This document shows positions 10,503 to 22,022 of a DNA stretch of 64,000 nt, in pieces. The stretch spans positions 1,550,001 to 1,614,000 of the forward strand of contig JAPEUQ010000007.1 of the NCBI GenBank assembly GCA_027946365.1, given 5' to 3'. The stretch's first letter is position 1, and each line of letters opens with the position of its first letter. Origin of the DNA: Kalmusia sp. IMI 367209. Taxonomy: Eukaryota > Ascomycota > Dothideomycetes > Pleosporales > Didymosphaeriaceae. Below the pieces are notes generated by a model that saw only the letters and a list, made by a program, of their open reading frames with translations, was not told where the DNA came from and made no database searches. The position numbers and the translations under genes are program-made.

Positions 10503-12475
10503 ATGTCTTCTAAGTCACGCCTCGAAGCCATTCAGGGTCACCTGACTCCACCCTCTAGCACTCCTACCATTATAGTTGAAGACGAGGTGCCTGCCAAAGG
10601 ACCCTCACCGGAGTTTCCGCAGAACCTAAGGACGATATTTCCGCCTCTCGAGCTCGAAGAACACCCGGTTGATGAAGTGCGACGTTTGAGAGTGGTTGTA
10701 GTCGGTGCAGGGATCTCTGGCATAATAGCCGGCGTCTTCCTCCCCGTAAAGGTTCCTAACATTGACCTGGTTATTTACGAAAGGAATGACGATATTGTAA
10801 GGCCACACTTATGAATCAAATGTCTGATATCTGACCTTTTACAAGGGCGGAACATGGCACACTAATATATATCCTGGTGTACGCTGCGATGTGCCTGCTC
10901 ACGCATACCAAGCAACATTCGAAGCCTCTGACCAATGGAGCACGGCATATGCAGAAGGTGCCGAGATACAAGCGTATTGGAAACGCATTGTCGAGAAATA
11001 CAACCTTGTGGGCAAGTACATCAAATTGAACCATCGTGTTGAGAAGGCAGAATGGTCAGAAGAGCAGGGAAATTGGTTGATCACTGTCACATCAAACGGC
11101 AAATCTTTTATAGATGCAGCAGACTTTCTTGTGACTGCGACTGGTCATTTCGCCGATCCAAGATTACCCGAGTATCCCGGGAGAGATGAGTTTCAAGGCC
11201 ATTTACGACACAGCTCCAATTGGGATCCGAATTTCGACCCAAGAGGTAAAACAATCGCTGTGATCGGGTGAGTACATATGAAATTATCTTGCGAGACATC
11301 GAGCTGAGTTGCATAGCAACGGTGCATCTGGTCTTCAGGTCGTACCTCAGTTGCAGAAAGTAGCAGCGCGAGTTGACCATTACGCACGCAACAAGACCTG
11401 GGTAGCAGCACCAATTGGCGGAGAGAACCTTGCTCAGTTTGTAGCCGAAAATATTGAAAAGGCACGGTCTAGTCCAGAGGAGTATTTGAAGTTTCGAAAG
11501 CAGTTAGAGGTTCAGCTCTATAGTCGATTCGGAGGTATCTTCAAAGACGGCGAAAAGAACAAAGACGCGAAGGAAGCTATAACAAAACTCATGAAAGATC
11601 GGCTCGGTGATAGAATAGATCTACTCGACTCCATTCTTCCGGACTTTGCGCCCAATTGCCGACGGCTGACTCCAGGACCTGGGTATCTCGGCGCTTACCG
11701 CGAATAACGTAGACTATATAACAACTCCGATCGAGAAGTTCACGCGTACAGGAATCCAAACCGTCGATGGTGAGTCTTTCGTATATCATGGCCGCAACTG
11801 GTATTGACTGAAGCAGGAAAACATCGGCAGGTCGACGCTATTATATGTAGCACCGGACACGACATCTCATTTAGCACAGCATTCCCGGTATATGCCAATG
11901 GAATCGACCTGCAATCAGCTTGGCGTCCTGGTGGAAACCCTGGCTTCCCAGACTCCTACCTCGGCCTCGCCGCACCTAACGTCCCCAACTTCCTCACTGT
12001 ACTCGGTCCTAATGCAACTGGCCCTGCAGGCACCCTGACACATGCCGTCGAGAGCCAGTTCACCTACGTTGCCAAAGTATTACGGAAGGCATCGAGTCAA
12101 GGAATTCGCAGCATGGCACCTACGACAGCAGCAACACGCGATTTCCGCGCCTACTGCGAGTCTTTCTTCCCACGTACTGTTATGAGCCAGTACTGCAGCT
12201 CGTGGTATAATGGAGGGATCAAAGGCGGTAGAATACATGGGCTATGGCCCGGTAGCGGAGCTCATGTGGCGCTTGTTAGACGCGAACCCAGGTGGGAGGA
12301 CTGGGAATATACTTATGTGAACCCGCAGGGAAATCGGTTCGCATGGTTGGGTAATGGATGGACAACGAGGGATGTGAAAGCGAATAATGGAGAGGCTGGT
12401 GATGATCTGGATCTCACGCCGTGGTTACAGAAAGAGGCACTGACTGGAGATGTGGATTTAAAGGGGCTATCATGA
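10503..12475 (+). CDS. Baeyer-Villiger-type FAD/NADPH monooxygenase, frame slip in exon 3
   Basis: Four exons are supported: 10503-10796, 10846-11267, 11317-11769 and 11817-12475, with 46-50-bp introns. Motifs run in family order: VVVGAGISG (first Rossmann), GGTWHTNIYPGVRCD, the Baeyer-Villiger fingerprint FQGHLRHSSNW (F-x-G-x3-H-x3-W) and AVIGNGASG (second Rossmann, across intron 2). The predicted length is about 608 aa, usual for the family. Exon 3 shifts frame near 11682-11695: after RRLTPGPGY the frame closes at TAA, while the homologous continuation LTANNVDYITTP is one base out. This is a one-base insertion or two-base loss, either an assembly error or a pseudogene. Products of this class are esters or lactones from ketones. 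The substrate is unknown. Confidence 0.82.
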
Positions 12476-12710
12476 GAGTTGGTGGGACCTTTGAAAGATG
12501 TATGTCATCCTTGAGTATTGATAGAATTGAATAAACATCATGCCCCAATAAGCAGCATCAAACTTTACCTTATTGTCTCCATGATGCATCCGTGGTTAGG
12601 AAAACCCAACATTGTACGGTAAGATAGGAAAGATTCCTAGGGCTTCAGTGGCTTCAGAGCATTCCCACGGATCATGTTGAGTTGAACCATTGCAGTATAT
12701 CTTGATTATA

Positions 12711-14254
12711 CTACTCGAATCCACGGGCCAAGAACGTAACTATACAATATCTAGCATCAACGAGGCGCTCAAAGAAGACAGCAAGTTCCTGATTGAAGCC
12801 GTCATCGTTCCAGGGGCGTTCGATCTTGGTCTTGCACCACCACTTATGCATCCTGATGGCATGGGACCTGGCGTGATTCTCAGCGGCAAAATTATCCAAG
12901 TCGTTCACGTGATCTTCCCATGAATCGCTTGAACCACGGTACCCAGTCTTACTTCGAAACTCATCAAGCCTGTAGTGCATCTGTATCCACACGTAGTAAG
13001 CGTCCGGGGCACTGTCATATTGATTCTCTCCTTTGGCAGTATGGAGATGATCAACGATGTCCTTGAGACTGTCACTCTCCTCTGAGTTGATTGGAGATAG
13101 GTTCTCCTGTTGAACTTGAAGAATTTTTTCAAAGACCTCGGCTCGTAAGAGATCCAATTTTGCAGTACTCAGACTGGAAGGTGACTGTTGACCCTTATTG
13201 TGGCTAACGTCTTGATCATCATCATGCGGCAGGCTGGTCCCGTTATGGTCCTTGAATTATCCTTCGCTCTCATCTGTTTTTGTTGGTGAAGCGACCCTCA
13301 TAGTCCCGGACTGAGCTTCAATGCAGCACAAACGTTTCTTCTGAGCGGAATTGACGATGAAATAATCATCCAAGTCTTGGTCGTAGGCCCGACGCCGTTT
13401 AGCGCTATTCTTGCCGTTTGGCATCTCATATAACGACTCCGCTGTGAAGTATGTTTAGTAACAGCAACGCATGATGACGAATATGTTCTCACCACCTCCA
13501 GAAATTGTACTCGCCGTCGCTGCTGGAGTCGAACGCAAGGCCAGATTTAGGATATCAGGCCTTCCTCCGCTTGGGCCGGTTCTTGGAGCCAAGCTCGAAG
13601 GCACTGAGTATTCGTTGCTACTAGGCACATTGCCGGAAAGGCCTGAGGGAGTGAGAGGAGATCAAGGGATGGTATGTGCAAAGACATGACTCACCGATCG
13701 TGAAGGAACTGCTCGCTTGAAAAGGTGTTTGGACCCCGTTTTCGTTATATTTGCTTCGTCGTTTTCCTTTGATCTTGTACATGCGTCTTCCCGCATTCTC
13801 TGCGATTAAGGCGTGGAGTAAGTGTTCAATACTAGCGAATTATTGTCAGCAAACCCCCGTCATTTCTGATATCACTGGCTTACACTTTTCTATCTTCCTC
13901 GTTAATCCAGAACAATTGCTTTGGGCTTCGGTGAGGGGAAATGGATTCGTCTCTCGCGTCCGAACCAAGGGGACCCCATATTTTAGGAGGCTGCGCCAAC
14001 CCGTCCAGCCAAGTATCGAACAGGCCTGGCCTAACAAGTGTGTTCTTTAGGACCCGAAGACTTGCTTTCCCATTTTCCGTCACGAAGTTCATCGCTTTGT
14101 TTCTCAAAATAGTGTGTAGGTACGATACTTTAGAGGAAATACCCCAAGCACGTTTAGCGTAGTCATTTCGCGTGGAAAGTTGCTGGAAGATGTCCTCTAC
14201 AGCGATTGCCCCTTCGAAACAGTCTCTCAGAGAAATTCTCTGCGGATTAGCCAT
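12711..14254 (-). CDS. Unknown protein, multi-exon, with one in-frame stop
   Basis: Four exons join in one consistent frame: 14254-13884, 13831-13695, 13642-13493 and 13441 down to 12711 (462 codons plus stop). Donors are GTAAGC, GTGAGT and GTGAGA. The frame is broken once, by TAA at 13257-13259. Stopping there gives a 280-aa protein; reading past it gives about 461 aa, ending ...CIVTFLARGFE. The 45-nt segment 13289-13245 that contains the stop begins GTCGCT and ends TTCAAG, so an unusual intron could remove it in frame. The N-terminal half is basic with a Ser/Pro-rich centre (residues about 170-225) and a KRRRAYD nuclear-signal-like stretch. The C-terminal half is acidic and aromatic. No family was recognised. 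Confidence 0.5.
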
Positions 14255-15169
14255 GAAGAAAGCTTATAGATAGACAAAGGATAGTCAGGAAGCAAGTGAT
14301 ACTTTGAATTTAGCGGGCTAGAGCGAATATTATCAGGACGCGAAAGCTTGACAAAGCAGCAGCGAAAAACAAGTATGTACGCACGGGTAGTGTCATCGAA
14401 AATCTCTCCACATATTGCCAGACGGTAGCAATCGGGGATACCAGGTCCTGTGGATAGCCCCTATACATATGTCGGGATCACTGCAGCCTGCGGACTCGTG
14501 CAACGTGGGAAAGACTGGTGTGCGGTGTAGCCCATATTAATTTCATGCTACTATTTCTAATTGGCCTCAAAAAAAGCGTCTAATGTCAACATGCAAGCTA
14601 GCAGAATTCTATGCCTTGTATCAGCGCACACCAACAGAGGAAAGTATTACTAGTATGCGTAAAGCACGCCTGTTAAACCTACGAGTTCTTCCATGCTAAT
14701 CTGGAGTTTTCCAGGAAAATCAAATCGATGGAGATATATCCATCGGCTCCCTCGTCCCGCATCAGTGACCAGTCCGCTTTGATGCTGTCCTGCGATCGGT
14801 TATCTTGCAGGATTTGCTGCTGCAATTGTCCCGCGCATGTTCGTAGCCGACGCGGAGTCCCCATGTTTCTCCTGATTCTACACTACTGTCGATCCATTAG
14901 GCACGTGTGGTATGACAAGTGCTTCGAATTTGCACACTTGTACAAGGACTTCGTTACCTTGCCAATACATTATTGTCAATTCAGAAGTTTAGTAGAAGCT
15001 GAATATCCTTAAATTTTCACTCAGCTACAACAGCTTGGACTGGAAAAAATTGCTCAGAAACCGTTTCTCGCTTCACCGCCCCCTCAGCGCTAGGATCTTC
15101 TGTTGCTGCAAGCACCCTCCCGGACCTCTCCACTTTACCAAAGCAGGCACCCTCACCGCTTTCATACTC
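14255..15169. other. Intergenic, nothing recognised
   Basis: 915 bp with only short unrelated frames on both strands. No RNA gene or repeat was recognised. Confidence 0.4.
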
Positions 15170-15652
15170 CTAGCTTGTAGAGGCACACCAATAGTCTGCA
15201 ACACAACTAACTCTATCATCCACAATGCTGCCCTGTGTAAACTTGCTCTGACCATCCTTAAAGCATATGAACTCCTCGGTACCCAACGTCGCCTGCCCTG
15301 CAATTTCTCCTTTCGCCAATGCCTTGGCTCCAGCATCAATTGACGACGTAAAGGTGGTGGTGCGGAATCTGCCTGTTCGCGGCGTGCCTTCCCACGGCGA
15401 CGCCGGGTCCGTCACGGTGGCGAGTTCGGTGGGGCTGTTTGCGTTGGTGATTCCGTTGGCGTAATAGGCCGCCGCAGTAAATTGCGGCGGATTGTTGCAG
15501 ATGACGAGGAGGCAGTCGGGGCTGCGTCTGCAGGTTGCGAGGTAGATGTTGTGCTTGGAGGCCATTTCGACAGTGGTCAGAGGGGCCGCGGCAGCGAGCA
15601 GCGCACTGCTGCATAAGAGCGCTAGAGAGGTAAAGGCTTGAGAAGGGTGCAT
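15170..15652 (-). CDS. Small secreted protein, unknown
   Basis: Intronless 160-aa frame from the ATG at 15652. The N-terminus MHPSQAFTSLALLCSSALLAAAAPL is a clear signal peptide with likely cleavage after the Ala run. The mature part (about 138 aa) has Cys in ATCRRSPDCLLVICNN, EFICFKDG and the C-terminal VSCVADYWC, a spacing that allows three or more disulfides. No enzyme motif is seen. Secreted Cys-rich proteins of this size are common in plant-associated fungi, so an effector-like role is possible but not shown. The frame extends upstream of this ATG only through non-signal sequence, which is why this start was chosen. Confidence 0.7.
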   Translation of the reverse strand: MHPSQAFTSLALLCSSALLAAAAPLTTVEMASKHNIYLATCRRSPDCLLVICNNPPQFTAAAYYANGITNANSPTELATVTDPASPWEGTPRTGRFRTTTFTSSIDAGAKALAKGEIAGQATLGTEEFICFKDGQSKFTQGSIVDDRVSCVADYWCASTS

Positions 15653-16322
15653 GACTGCGGCTGACGTGTACGAACGGTGTCTATGGAGCCGTGGGTGGAA
15701 CTCAGTTCGTATCGATGGGCAAAGCGGTAAATTTGTATGCGAACTTTTAGGCATATGTGCAATTGATCATCGTAAAGCCTCTGAGGTCTTATCTACAACA
15801 TGCAAATTCTAAAGCTATCATTTGAGGAGACGCGTCGAAAGCGAATATGGAAATCCTGGGATGCTGTGCGTTTAATCTCAGCAACTATATTAGGCGCTGC
15901 CGGTAAACGGGTAACTGGCGATTTTGCCGTTTCTAGATACAACCAGAGCCAATCACTGCTCACGCAGTCTCTTAGAGTGCGTTGATCTTTCAATTGTCCA
16001 GGGTGAAAGTTATTTGTGTCTATAGGAAGCAATTTGTGCTGATCCGGGCCAAGGTGTGCTCGAGCACTATACGTGGACTAAGTCTGGTGTGACAAAGAGA
16101 ACTAATGACTTCCGCAACTCCGAGCGATACTGCCCTAGAAGGTCTTTTTCTATCCGCAGTCAGTGGAGCGACATCTAAGAAGACTGCGTACTTGAACTTT
16201 ATCAACAAGCTGCCGGGTCCTGTGAATCATACCAAAAGAGAAATTAACACGTACTTTGCAGACCAACGCATATCTTCAAAAAAAATTCATGATAATCTGT
16301 GTCATAATCGTATATGTCAAGT
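15653..16322. other. Intergenic, nothing recognised
   Basis: 670 bp between two minus-strand genes; only short frames without protein-like features. Confidence 0.4.
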
Positions 16323-18121
16323 TTAATGCTTTCCACCCACCTTCCCTGCGCCCCTAAAAAAGATTAATACAACCCCCAATGCTACTATTCCCATTCCAAA
16401 ATCGAACCACGCCGCACTCCTGATACCCACTTTTAGTGCCGGATCCCACGTCTTTCCACCTCCACTTCCGTCTCCACTTCCGATTTTATCAACGCTGACA
16501 CCCCTCTGCTTTGCCATCACAGCCGTCTGCAGCGCCGTCGCAATCGCCAAGCCCAACGCCCTGCCAAACTGCCCAACCATGTTGACTAGCGCGCCCCCGA
16601 GCGCCTGGTCTTCTGAAGGGAGGGATTTTGCGACGAAAAGGGTGAGAGTTGGGAAGAGCGTGTCGGCGCCGAAGACGGAGAGGACCATGGCGGGGAAGCC
16701 GTATGCCCAGTAGGTGGTATGGTCGGAAATAGGGATAGCGAAAAGGAGCGAGGCGAGGGAGACGGAGGTGGTACCGAAGGCAAGGATGAAATCGCCGCGG
16801 ACACGGGAGAGGAGTTGGGATGTTACGATTGCAACGAGGACTGCACATACGTCAATCACTCTGTTGATGGAGAAAAAATGGGAAGAGAAATGGAATCTTA
16901 CCTCCAGTGACGCCGGTAGGTATGAAGCGTAGCGTAGTCTGGATGACTGATAAGCCTTGGTAGTCCTGGAACCAGTACGTCGCGTAGATGAGGAAATTGT
17001 TGAACGAAGTGAAAAAAAGCAGCATGATAATGTTTGCGGCCGTGAATCTGACGTTCTTAAAGATCGAAATCTTCATGAGCGGCCGGCGATCTGTATGCTT
17101 TTCCAAGTAATGCTGCCAGAACCCAAAACCCACAAGTAGTAGTATGGAAACGCCGATCAAGGTGCCCACCCACGGCGTGCCCCAGCCCACAACATTACCC
17201 TCGGACAGAGCGAAGAGCAAGATTATGAGGCCTACTGTGACAATCGTACCTCCGAACCAGTCAACCGCTTTGCTTAGTTGTGGTTCGCGCTTCACCGGCG
17301 GGGGCGGGATAACGTAGATGGCAGCGACGGTAACGATGGCCGTGAGGATCCCAAAAATCCAGAATACCCACCTCCATTCAAGGTATTGGCCGAGCACACC
17401 GCCAAAAATGTTCCCAAAGACGCCACCCAGTGGTGCACCGCCGCCATAGCAAGAGAAGGCATAGTTCTTTGCTTTGCCTGGTGGGAAGGTTGTACCTAGA
17501 ATTCCGATAGCTGTTGGTACCATGGCCGCAGCACCCAGACCTTGCAGGCCACGAAAGATGTCGAAACCAATTTCATTGGGAATGGCCGGAACTATGACAG
17601 AAGTGACAGTGATCCAGATTGAACCCCAGACGAAGATAATTTTTTTGCCGTATACATCTGCGAGCCGGCCCCAAAGCAGCTAATCCATGTTAGAGCTACC
17701 TTCATATGGCTTGACAATAGTGCCCCTACCAAGAAACAACTGAACGTAAGATTATACGCCGAAACAATCCATTGTTGTCGTGAATCGGGGATATTCAGCG
17801 CCTTTCCAATCGTCGGGAGAATAATAACCGAGCTCTGAACACCCAATGTCTACCCTCGTTAGCATCTCGTGTGGATGGTTTCATGACCGAACATACATTT
17901 AAGAATGAAGCAGCCGTGACCGTAATCACGAGTGCGATGGCCCTGGCCTTCGAAAACGGCAATCCTGGTTTCGCCTCCGCTTCTTCCACAGCAATTTTTT
18001 CATCTTTCTGATCCTGCGCACTTAGCGGCTGTTGCGCCTGTACGATCTCCGCCTCTATCTCTATCACCGACGAGCCTCTCTCTTGCGAGTGGGCTATATG
18101 GTCATTTAACATTGACGCCAT
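16323..18121 (-). CDS. MFS multidrug/toxin exporter, DHA2 (14-TM) family
   Basis: Predicted 546-aa H+-antiporter from exons 18121-17897, 17849-17730, 17679-16902 and 16840-16323, with introns of 47, 50 and 61 bp. The splices reconstruct TLGVQSSVIILPTIG (helix 1) and LTFSCFLLLWGRLADVYGKK (helix 2 and the loop 2-3 motif A). Antiporter motif C appears as GGGAPLGGVFGNIFGG. A charged cytosolic N-terminal tail with Glu/Gln-rich sequence precedes helix 1. The family exports drugs, mycotoxins or metabolites. It lies directly downstream of the Zn2Cys6 regulator on the same strand, typical of exporter-regulator pairs in metabolite clusters. The longer frame upstream of 18121 has no ATG. Confidence 0.87.
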
Positions 18122-18902
18122 CACACTTCGACCGCAAAACTCTAGCCAAGAGCGAACAGTAGTGGGACCCTGGGGTGACGGCACGGTCAATTTGAACTGG
18201 GAAAAGACTATGGTCTAGCTACATTCGCGCGACTCATCGTACACGCTACAGTGGGGCGAAAAGCTAAGTTGGGGAAAGGCAGATCGCCGCTTCGGTTCGC
18301 GAAGCGGCAACATATTGCGATCTTTGTAAGCAGCACCGGAAAAGTTGCAGATTAGTGAATCCTTGGTTTCGTTTGCGTGCGTTTTATAGTTTGTTGTGTC
18401 AAGTGAAGGGTACTTTTCCGAAATACAACTTGGTCAGGAAGCACTTTGTACAGTGTTTGTACGACGCCACAGGCGATGAGTATCAAGAGGGTCCACTTCA
18501 CACAGCGCTTAGGTAGGTATTGTAGTGCCGAGTCATTGCGGTCGCATCCCCCAAGCTGAAGAGTGAGAGATTCAGTATGAACCCTTCGCAAAGGAACGAA
18601 TAATAAATTGAAAATCGACAACCTCGAATTGGCGACTTGTTAGATAGCTTAATTGTCAAATTATCATGCATCAAGTCGACACTCGCTTTGAGAGTTGCGC
18701 AAAAGCCGTACAAAGGAAGAATTTATCTCGGTAAACCTGGGTATCAATGGCAACTCAACCGATGCACTCATGTTTCCTATTAGTTCCAATTAGTAGTGCT
18801 CGGCTCCTTTGTGGACTGTCCGTCTTACTTTAACCCAATTCAAGCTGTTGCAAACACATCTCTGTGTCATTGCATTAGCTACAAAGTAACGATTATCATG
18901 AT
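18122..18902. other. Intergenic
   Basis: 781 bp between the exporter promoter and the 3' end of the regulator. No gene recognised. Confidence 0.4.
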
Positions 18903-20678
18903 TTATGTGACCAGCGTACCTGCCAGCTTGTACTTCGGTGCCATGATCTGCAAGGTCTCTACGAACAACATCATGTCAATCTTAGGTAAGGTGTGCTCAC
19001 AGTCGGCCTCTTCGATCAATCTGTACGCTCGTATAGCGTAGTACGGCAGTGAGCACCAAGTCGGTTGTATGCCGTCTAAGTAGTTGTCCTCAAAGCCATG
19101 GAAGGCTCGGCATCTGTTTATGACTACGCGTAATTGCTCAATGTACGAGTGTAGCGATCGCATAGTCTGCGGATCTAATGTACCTTGCTTTGCAACGAAA
19201 AAGCATTGTATGTGGATAGCAGCACTGAACAGGTTAGCATGAACAAGACTAACGAGATTGAGCAAGAATGTCACCCTAGCACGACGTGGATGCCTCCCCA
19301 AACTCCATCTTCCGCCATTTGTGCCCTTCGAACATCCAAGTATTCTTCAAGATCTTGTAACATCGCATGTATCCTGTCACTTAGTTGAGGGGACATGGCT
19401 GCGTAGCGGTTGTCGCGAATAAACTTTTGGACCCGGCCGCATCTTTGAGCAGCATCATACTCATAGATACAGCTCGAAAGCGCCTCTAGATCTAGGGTAG
19501 AGAAATTGGATATGGGTGGACCTATATATGGGCTGACGCAATCTGAAATGTCGGTGTCCATGTGTAGTGGCATACAAGGAGCTTTTGGAACAATCGTCGG
19601 GGGCATATTGAAGTATCTGTAATATATTAACAAATGTCAAAAGGGGATAGTATGAACGTACCTTTCTAACCGCGTGAGTCCCATCCATGTCAGAATAATC
19701 TAGGCGCGATTCCCATCAGCGTGGAACTTGAAAGCTTGCGTAATATGACGTCGCTGACCTCTTCGTCTTCCGGACTTAGTTTTCCTAGATCTTGAGATGC
19801 ATGCTTGGCCATAACTTCGTCAAAATCAAGCAAGTATGCCAGCCTACAGCAAATTCCTAGCGTCGCCAAAGCCCGATCTTCGATACACTGGTCGAACTCG
19901 AACAACGAGATCAACATTCCGGCCTGAATAAGCTCGACGTTAGGTTCCTTGAAAGCGACATACTGCGAGAAATGATATTTGCACTTCCGATACCAAGGTG
20001 ACTCAGCGAGAGAAGCTGCTGGAGGGTGATCAGTTGACGGCGAGACAACCAAATGCATCGCTAGGACCAGGAGTACGAATCTATCCGAGGACATCAGCGA
20101 CCCAAAAACGTCAAGTTCTTTCTGATACCTGGTGCTGGACACCATAGGGAGCCATTGATCCGTTTTTGTGATGTAGATACGGGTTATTGCTTGAACGGTC
20201 GTCCTGTGCTCGTCTAATGTGGCCAATATACTTTGCCATAATATTAACGACATGTACTGTGGCTTAAGAGTCCCTGGTTCGAGTGTCCAATTAGTAGGAT
20301 TCGGATTTTCGATGCCGTGAGATTGCGCAAGGCTCATTAGTGATTTTTCCCGTTCAGATTCAATTTGCGCAACAGGTTCGGAGGGAAAGACATGCGCCTC
20401 AATCCGCTTTAGTCGCTCAAAAACCTCCTCGAACCGGCTATCAGCAGCATCGTTTCCAGCTTCAGATCCGTTCAGTCTCTCCGGGTCAGTGTATGAACAT
20501 TCTATTGCAAGTCTGGGAAGGTGAATAAGTATGGACAAAAACTCGGAGCAATGGTGAAGGCCTACCTCAAGCAGCGGCTGCACTTGGGCAGCAACTTGTC
20601 ACATTTCTTCTTACTTGACTTGCATTGTGCACAGGTTCGCTGTGCAGCAGGTGGGTCGTCTCTATTGGAACCGTTCAT
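18903..20678 (-). CDS. Zn2Cys6 fungal transcription factor, frame slip in last exon
   Basis: Exons 20678-20566, 20512-19759, 19699-19662 and 19616-18903. Exons 1-2 form a textbook binuclear cluster: CAQC, KSSKKK, CDKLLPKCSRC, LRLAIEC, spaced C-x2-C-x6-C-x6-C-x2-C-x6-C across the first intron. A linker (FERLKRIE) and the fungal regulatory middle domain follow, with FEFDQCIEDRALATLGICCRLAYLLDFDE and, after a 59-bp intron, LTWMGLTRLERYFNMPP. In the last exon the frame slips near 19296-19299, where one more G in a GGGG run would join GVWG to RHPRRARVTFLLN and extend to 18903. Without it the protein stops at 19271. It probably regulates the neighbouring exporter, the divergent dehydrogenase or the oxygenase genes; this is inferred from position only. 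Confidence 0.8.
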
Positions 20679-21224
20679 TGCCAGGACGAAGGATAGCGTG
20701 GGAGTTCGACAAGGAGGTTTCAGCCCCGCAGCAAAACGACCTACGCTATTTCCGGATCATTGTTCATGCAGGGTAAGTGCCGCTGCTGCCCATAGACTCT
20801 ACGATCGTTAGTAAGGACACCAAATCTTGCTACACCGTCTTGTTTTTCCTGTCGGCCTCTGGGCTTTTGTTAAGTCCGAACGCAATTGCCGTGATGTTGC
20901 TTGGAACACGTCATCGTGAAGCCCACATTGACGCCTTCGCCGGAGCAGTCGTCTTTCTTCAAAGCCGAGCCTGCGTCTTTACCGGACGAGAACCCTATTA
21001 TCTTATCCATCTGTAATTTACGGTTAGCGCAGAATTGCGTCAGAAGGCTCTCATTCGCCCGTTCGTCAACAAGTCCCAAATAAGGTACGTATGTGACCTT
21101 TTGAACGCGCTCGCATCCAGTCCGTACTTCGTAACCGTCCGCAACGGACGACTCTCGCACATATATATTGTCTCGCATAGCCAAGCTCTAGGATCAACAC
21201 TACAGCACTATCTGTCGTTCTAAA
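20679..21224. promoter_or_regulatory. Divergent promoter region, regulator / dehydrogenase
   Basis: 546 bp between the ATG of the minus-strand Zn2Cys6 regulator and the ATG of the plus-strand short-chain dehydrogenase. A TATATAT sequence at 21162-21168, about 60 bp before the dehydrogenase ATG, is a likely TATA element. Confidence 0.5.
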
Positions 21225-22022
21225 ATGCCTCTAAAGTACAACAAAATTCTCGTCATCGGTGCTACATCTGGCATTGGTCTTGCATATGCAGAAAAGGTCA
21301 TCCAGGACGGAAAGCAAGTCATTATCGTCGGGAGAAGAGAGGAGAACCTAAAGGAGTTTATCTCAAAGCATGGCGTCGATAAGGCAGACCATGTCGTATT
21401 CGACATCACAAAGCACCAGGAAATACCGAAATTCGTGGAAGATGTAACGCGCAAGCACCCCGATCTAGACTGCGTTATCATCAACTCTGGCATCCAGCGA
21501 GGCTTCAACTTCGCGAAGCCGGAGACGGTCGACTTGTCGGCATTGGAGCTCGAGTTTACAACCAACTACATCTCGTACATACATCTCACAAAAGCTTTCA
21601 TTCCGTTCTTGCAGAAGCAGGATAAGGAGACTGCGCTCGTTTACACGTCTTCTGGACTTGCGCTCGTGCCTTTGGTGAGTCGCCTAAACTACTCCGCTAC
21701 GAAGGCTGCTCTGCATCACTTCATCTTGGCTCTGAGAGAACAGCTCAAGGATGGCCCTGGAAATATCAAAGTCATCGAAGTCTTTCCTCCAGCCGTACAG
21801 ACCGAATTGCACGATGAGAGACATCAACCGGACATCAAGAACGGAAGACAATTCGGGATGCCCTTGGATGAGTTCACGGAAGATTCGTGGGCTAAGCTTG
21901 TTAGAGGCGATGAGCAAGTTCTTGTTGGATTCATTGAAGGAGCCTTTGAGAAGTTTGAGAAGTCCCGGCAGGAGATGTTCCACCAAATGATAAAGATAGT
22001 GAGGGAGAGGGAGGGGCACTAA
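21225..22022 (+). CDS. Short-chain dehydrogenase/reductase
   Basis: Intronless 265-aa classical SDR. The cofactor motif GATSGIG is at residues 12-18, and GRR in the second strand end suggests NADP(H) preference. The NNAG-equivalent appears as NSG (IINSGIQRG). The catalytic Ser is in YTSSGLAL and the active site Tyr-x3-Lys is NYSATKAAL. The overall sequence resembles DltE-type oxidoreductases of unknown substrate (inference from layout). It is divergent from the Zn2Cys6 regulator, so it may belong to the same regulon. Length and motif order are normal. Confidence 0.9.
   Translation: MPLKYNKILVIGATSGIGLAYAEKVIQDGKQVIIVGRREENLKEFISKHGVDKADHVVFDITKHQEIPKFVEDVTRKHPDLDCVIINSGIQRGFNFAKPETVDLSALELEFTTNYISYIHLTKAFIPFLQKQDKETALVYTSSGLALVPLVSRLNYSATKAALHHFILALREQLKDGPGNIKVIEVFPPAVQTELHDERHQPDIKNGRQFGMPLDEFTEDSWAKLVRGDEQVLVGFIEGAFEKFEKSRQEMFHQMIKIVREREGH

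Noticed and set aside
10503..12475. Extra intron in the Baeyer-Villiger gene at the frame break
   Set aside because: The GTATCT..CGTAG pair is 30 nt and would delete residues conserved in the family.
19270..19310. Short intron to explain the regulator frame slip
   Set aside because: The only GT..AG pairs restoring a good protein are 26-28 nt long, too short for a spliceosomal intron; pairs of normal length give the wrong phase.
20870..21184. 104-codon minus-strand frame in the SDR promoter
   Set aside because: It starts at TTG, not ATG, overlaps the promoter between two real genes and has no features.
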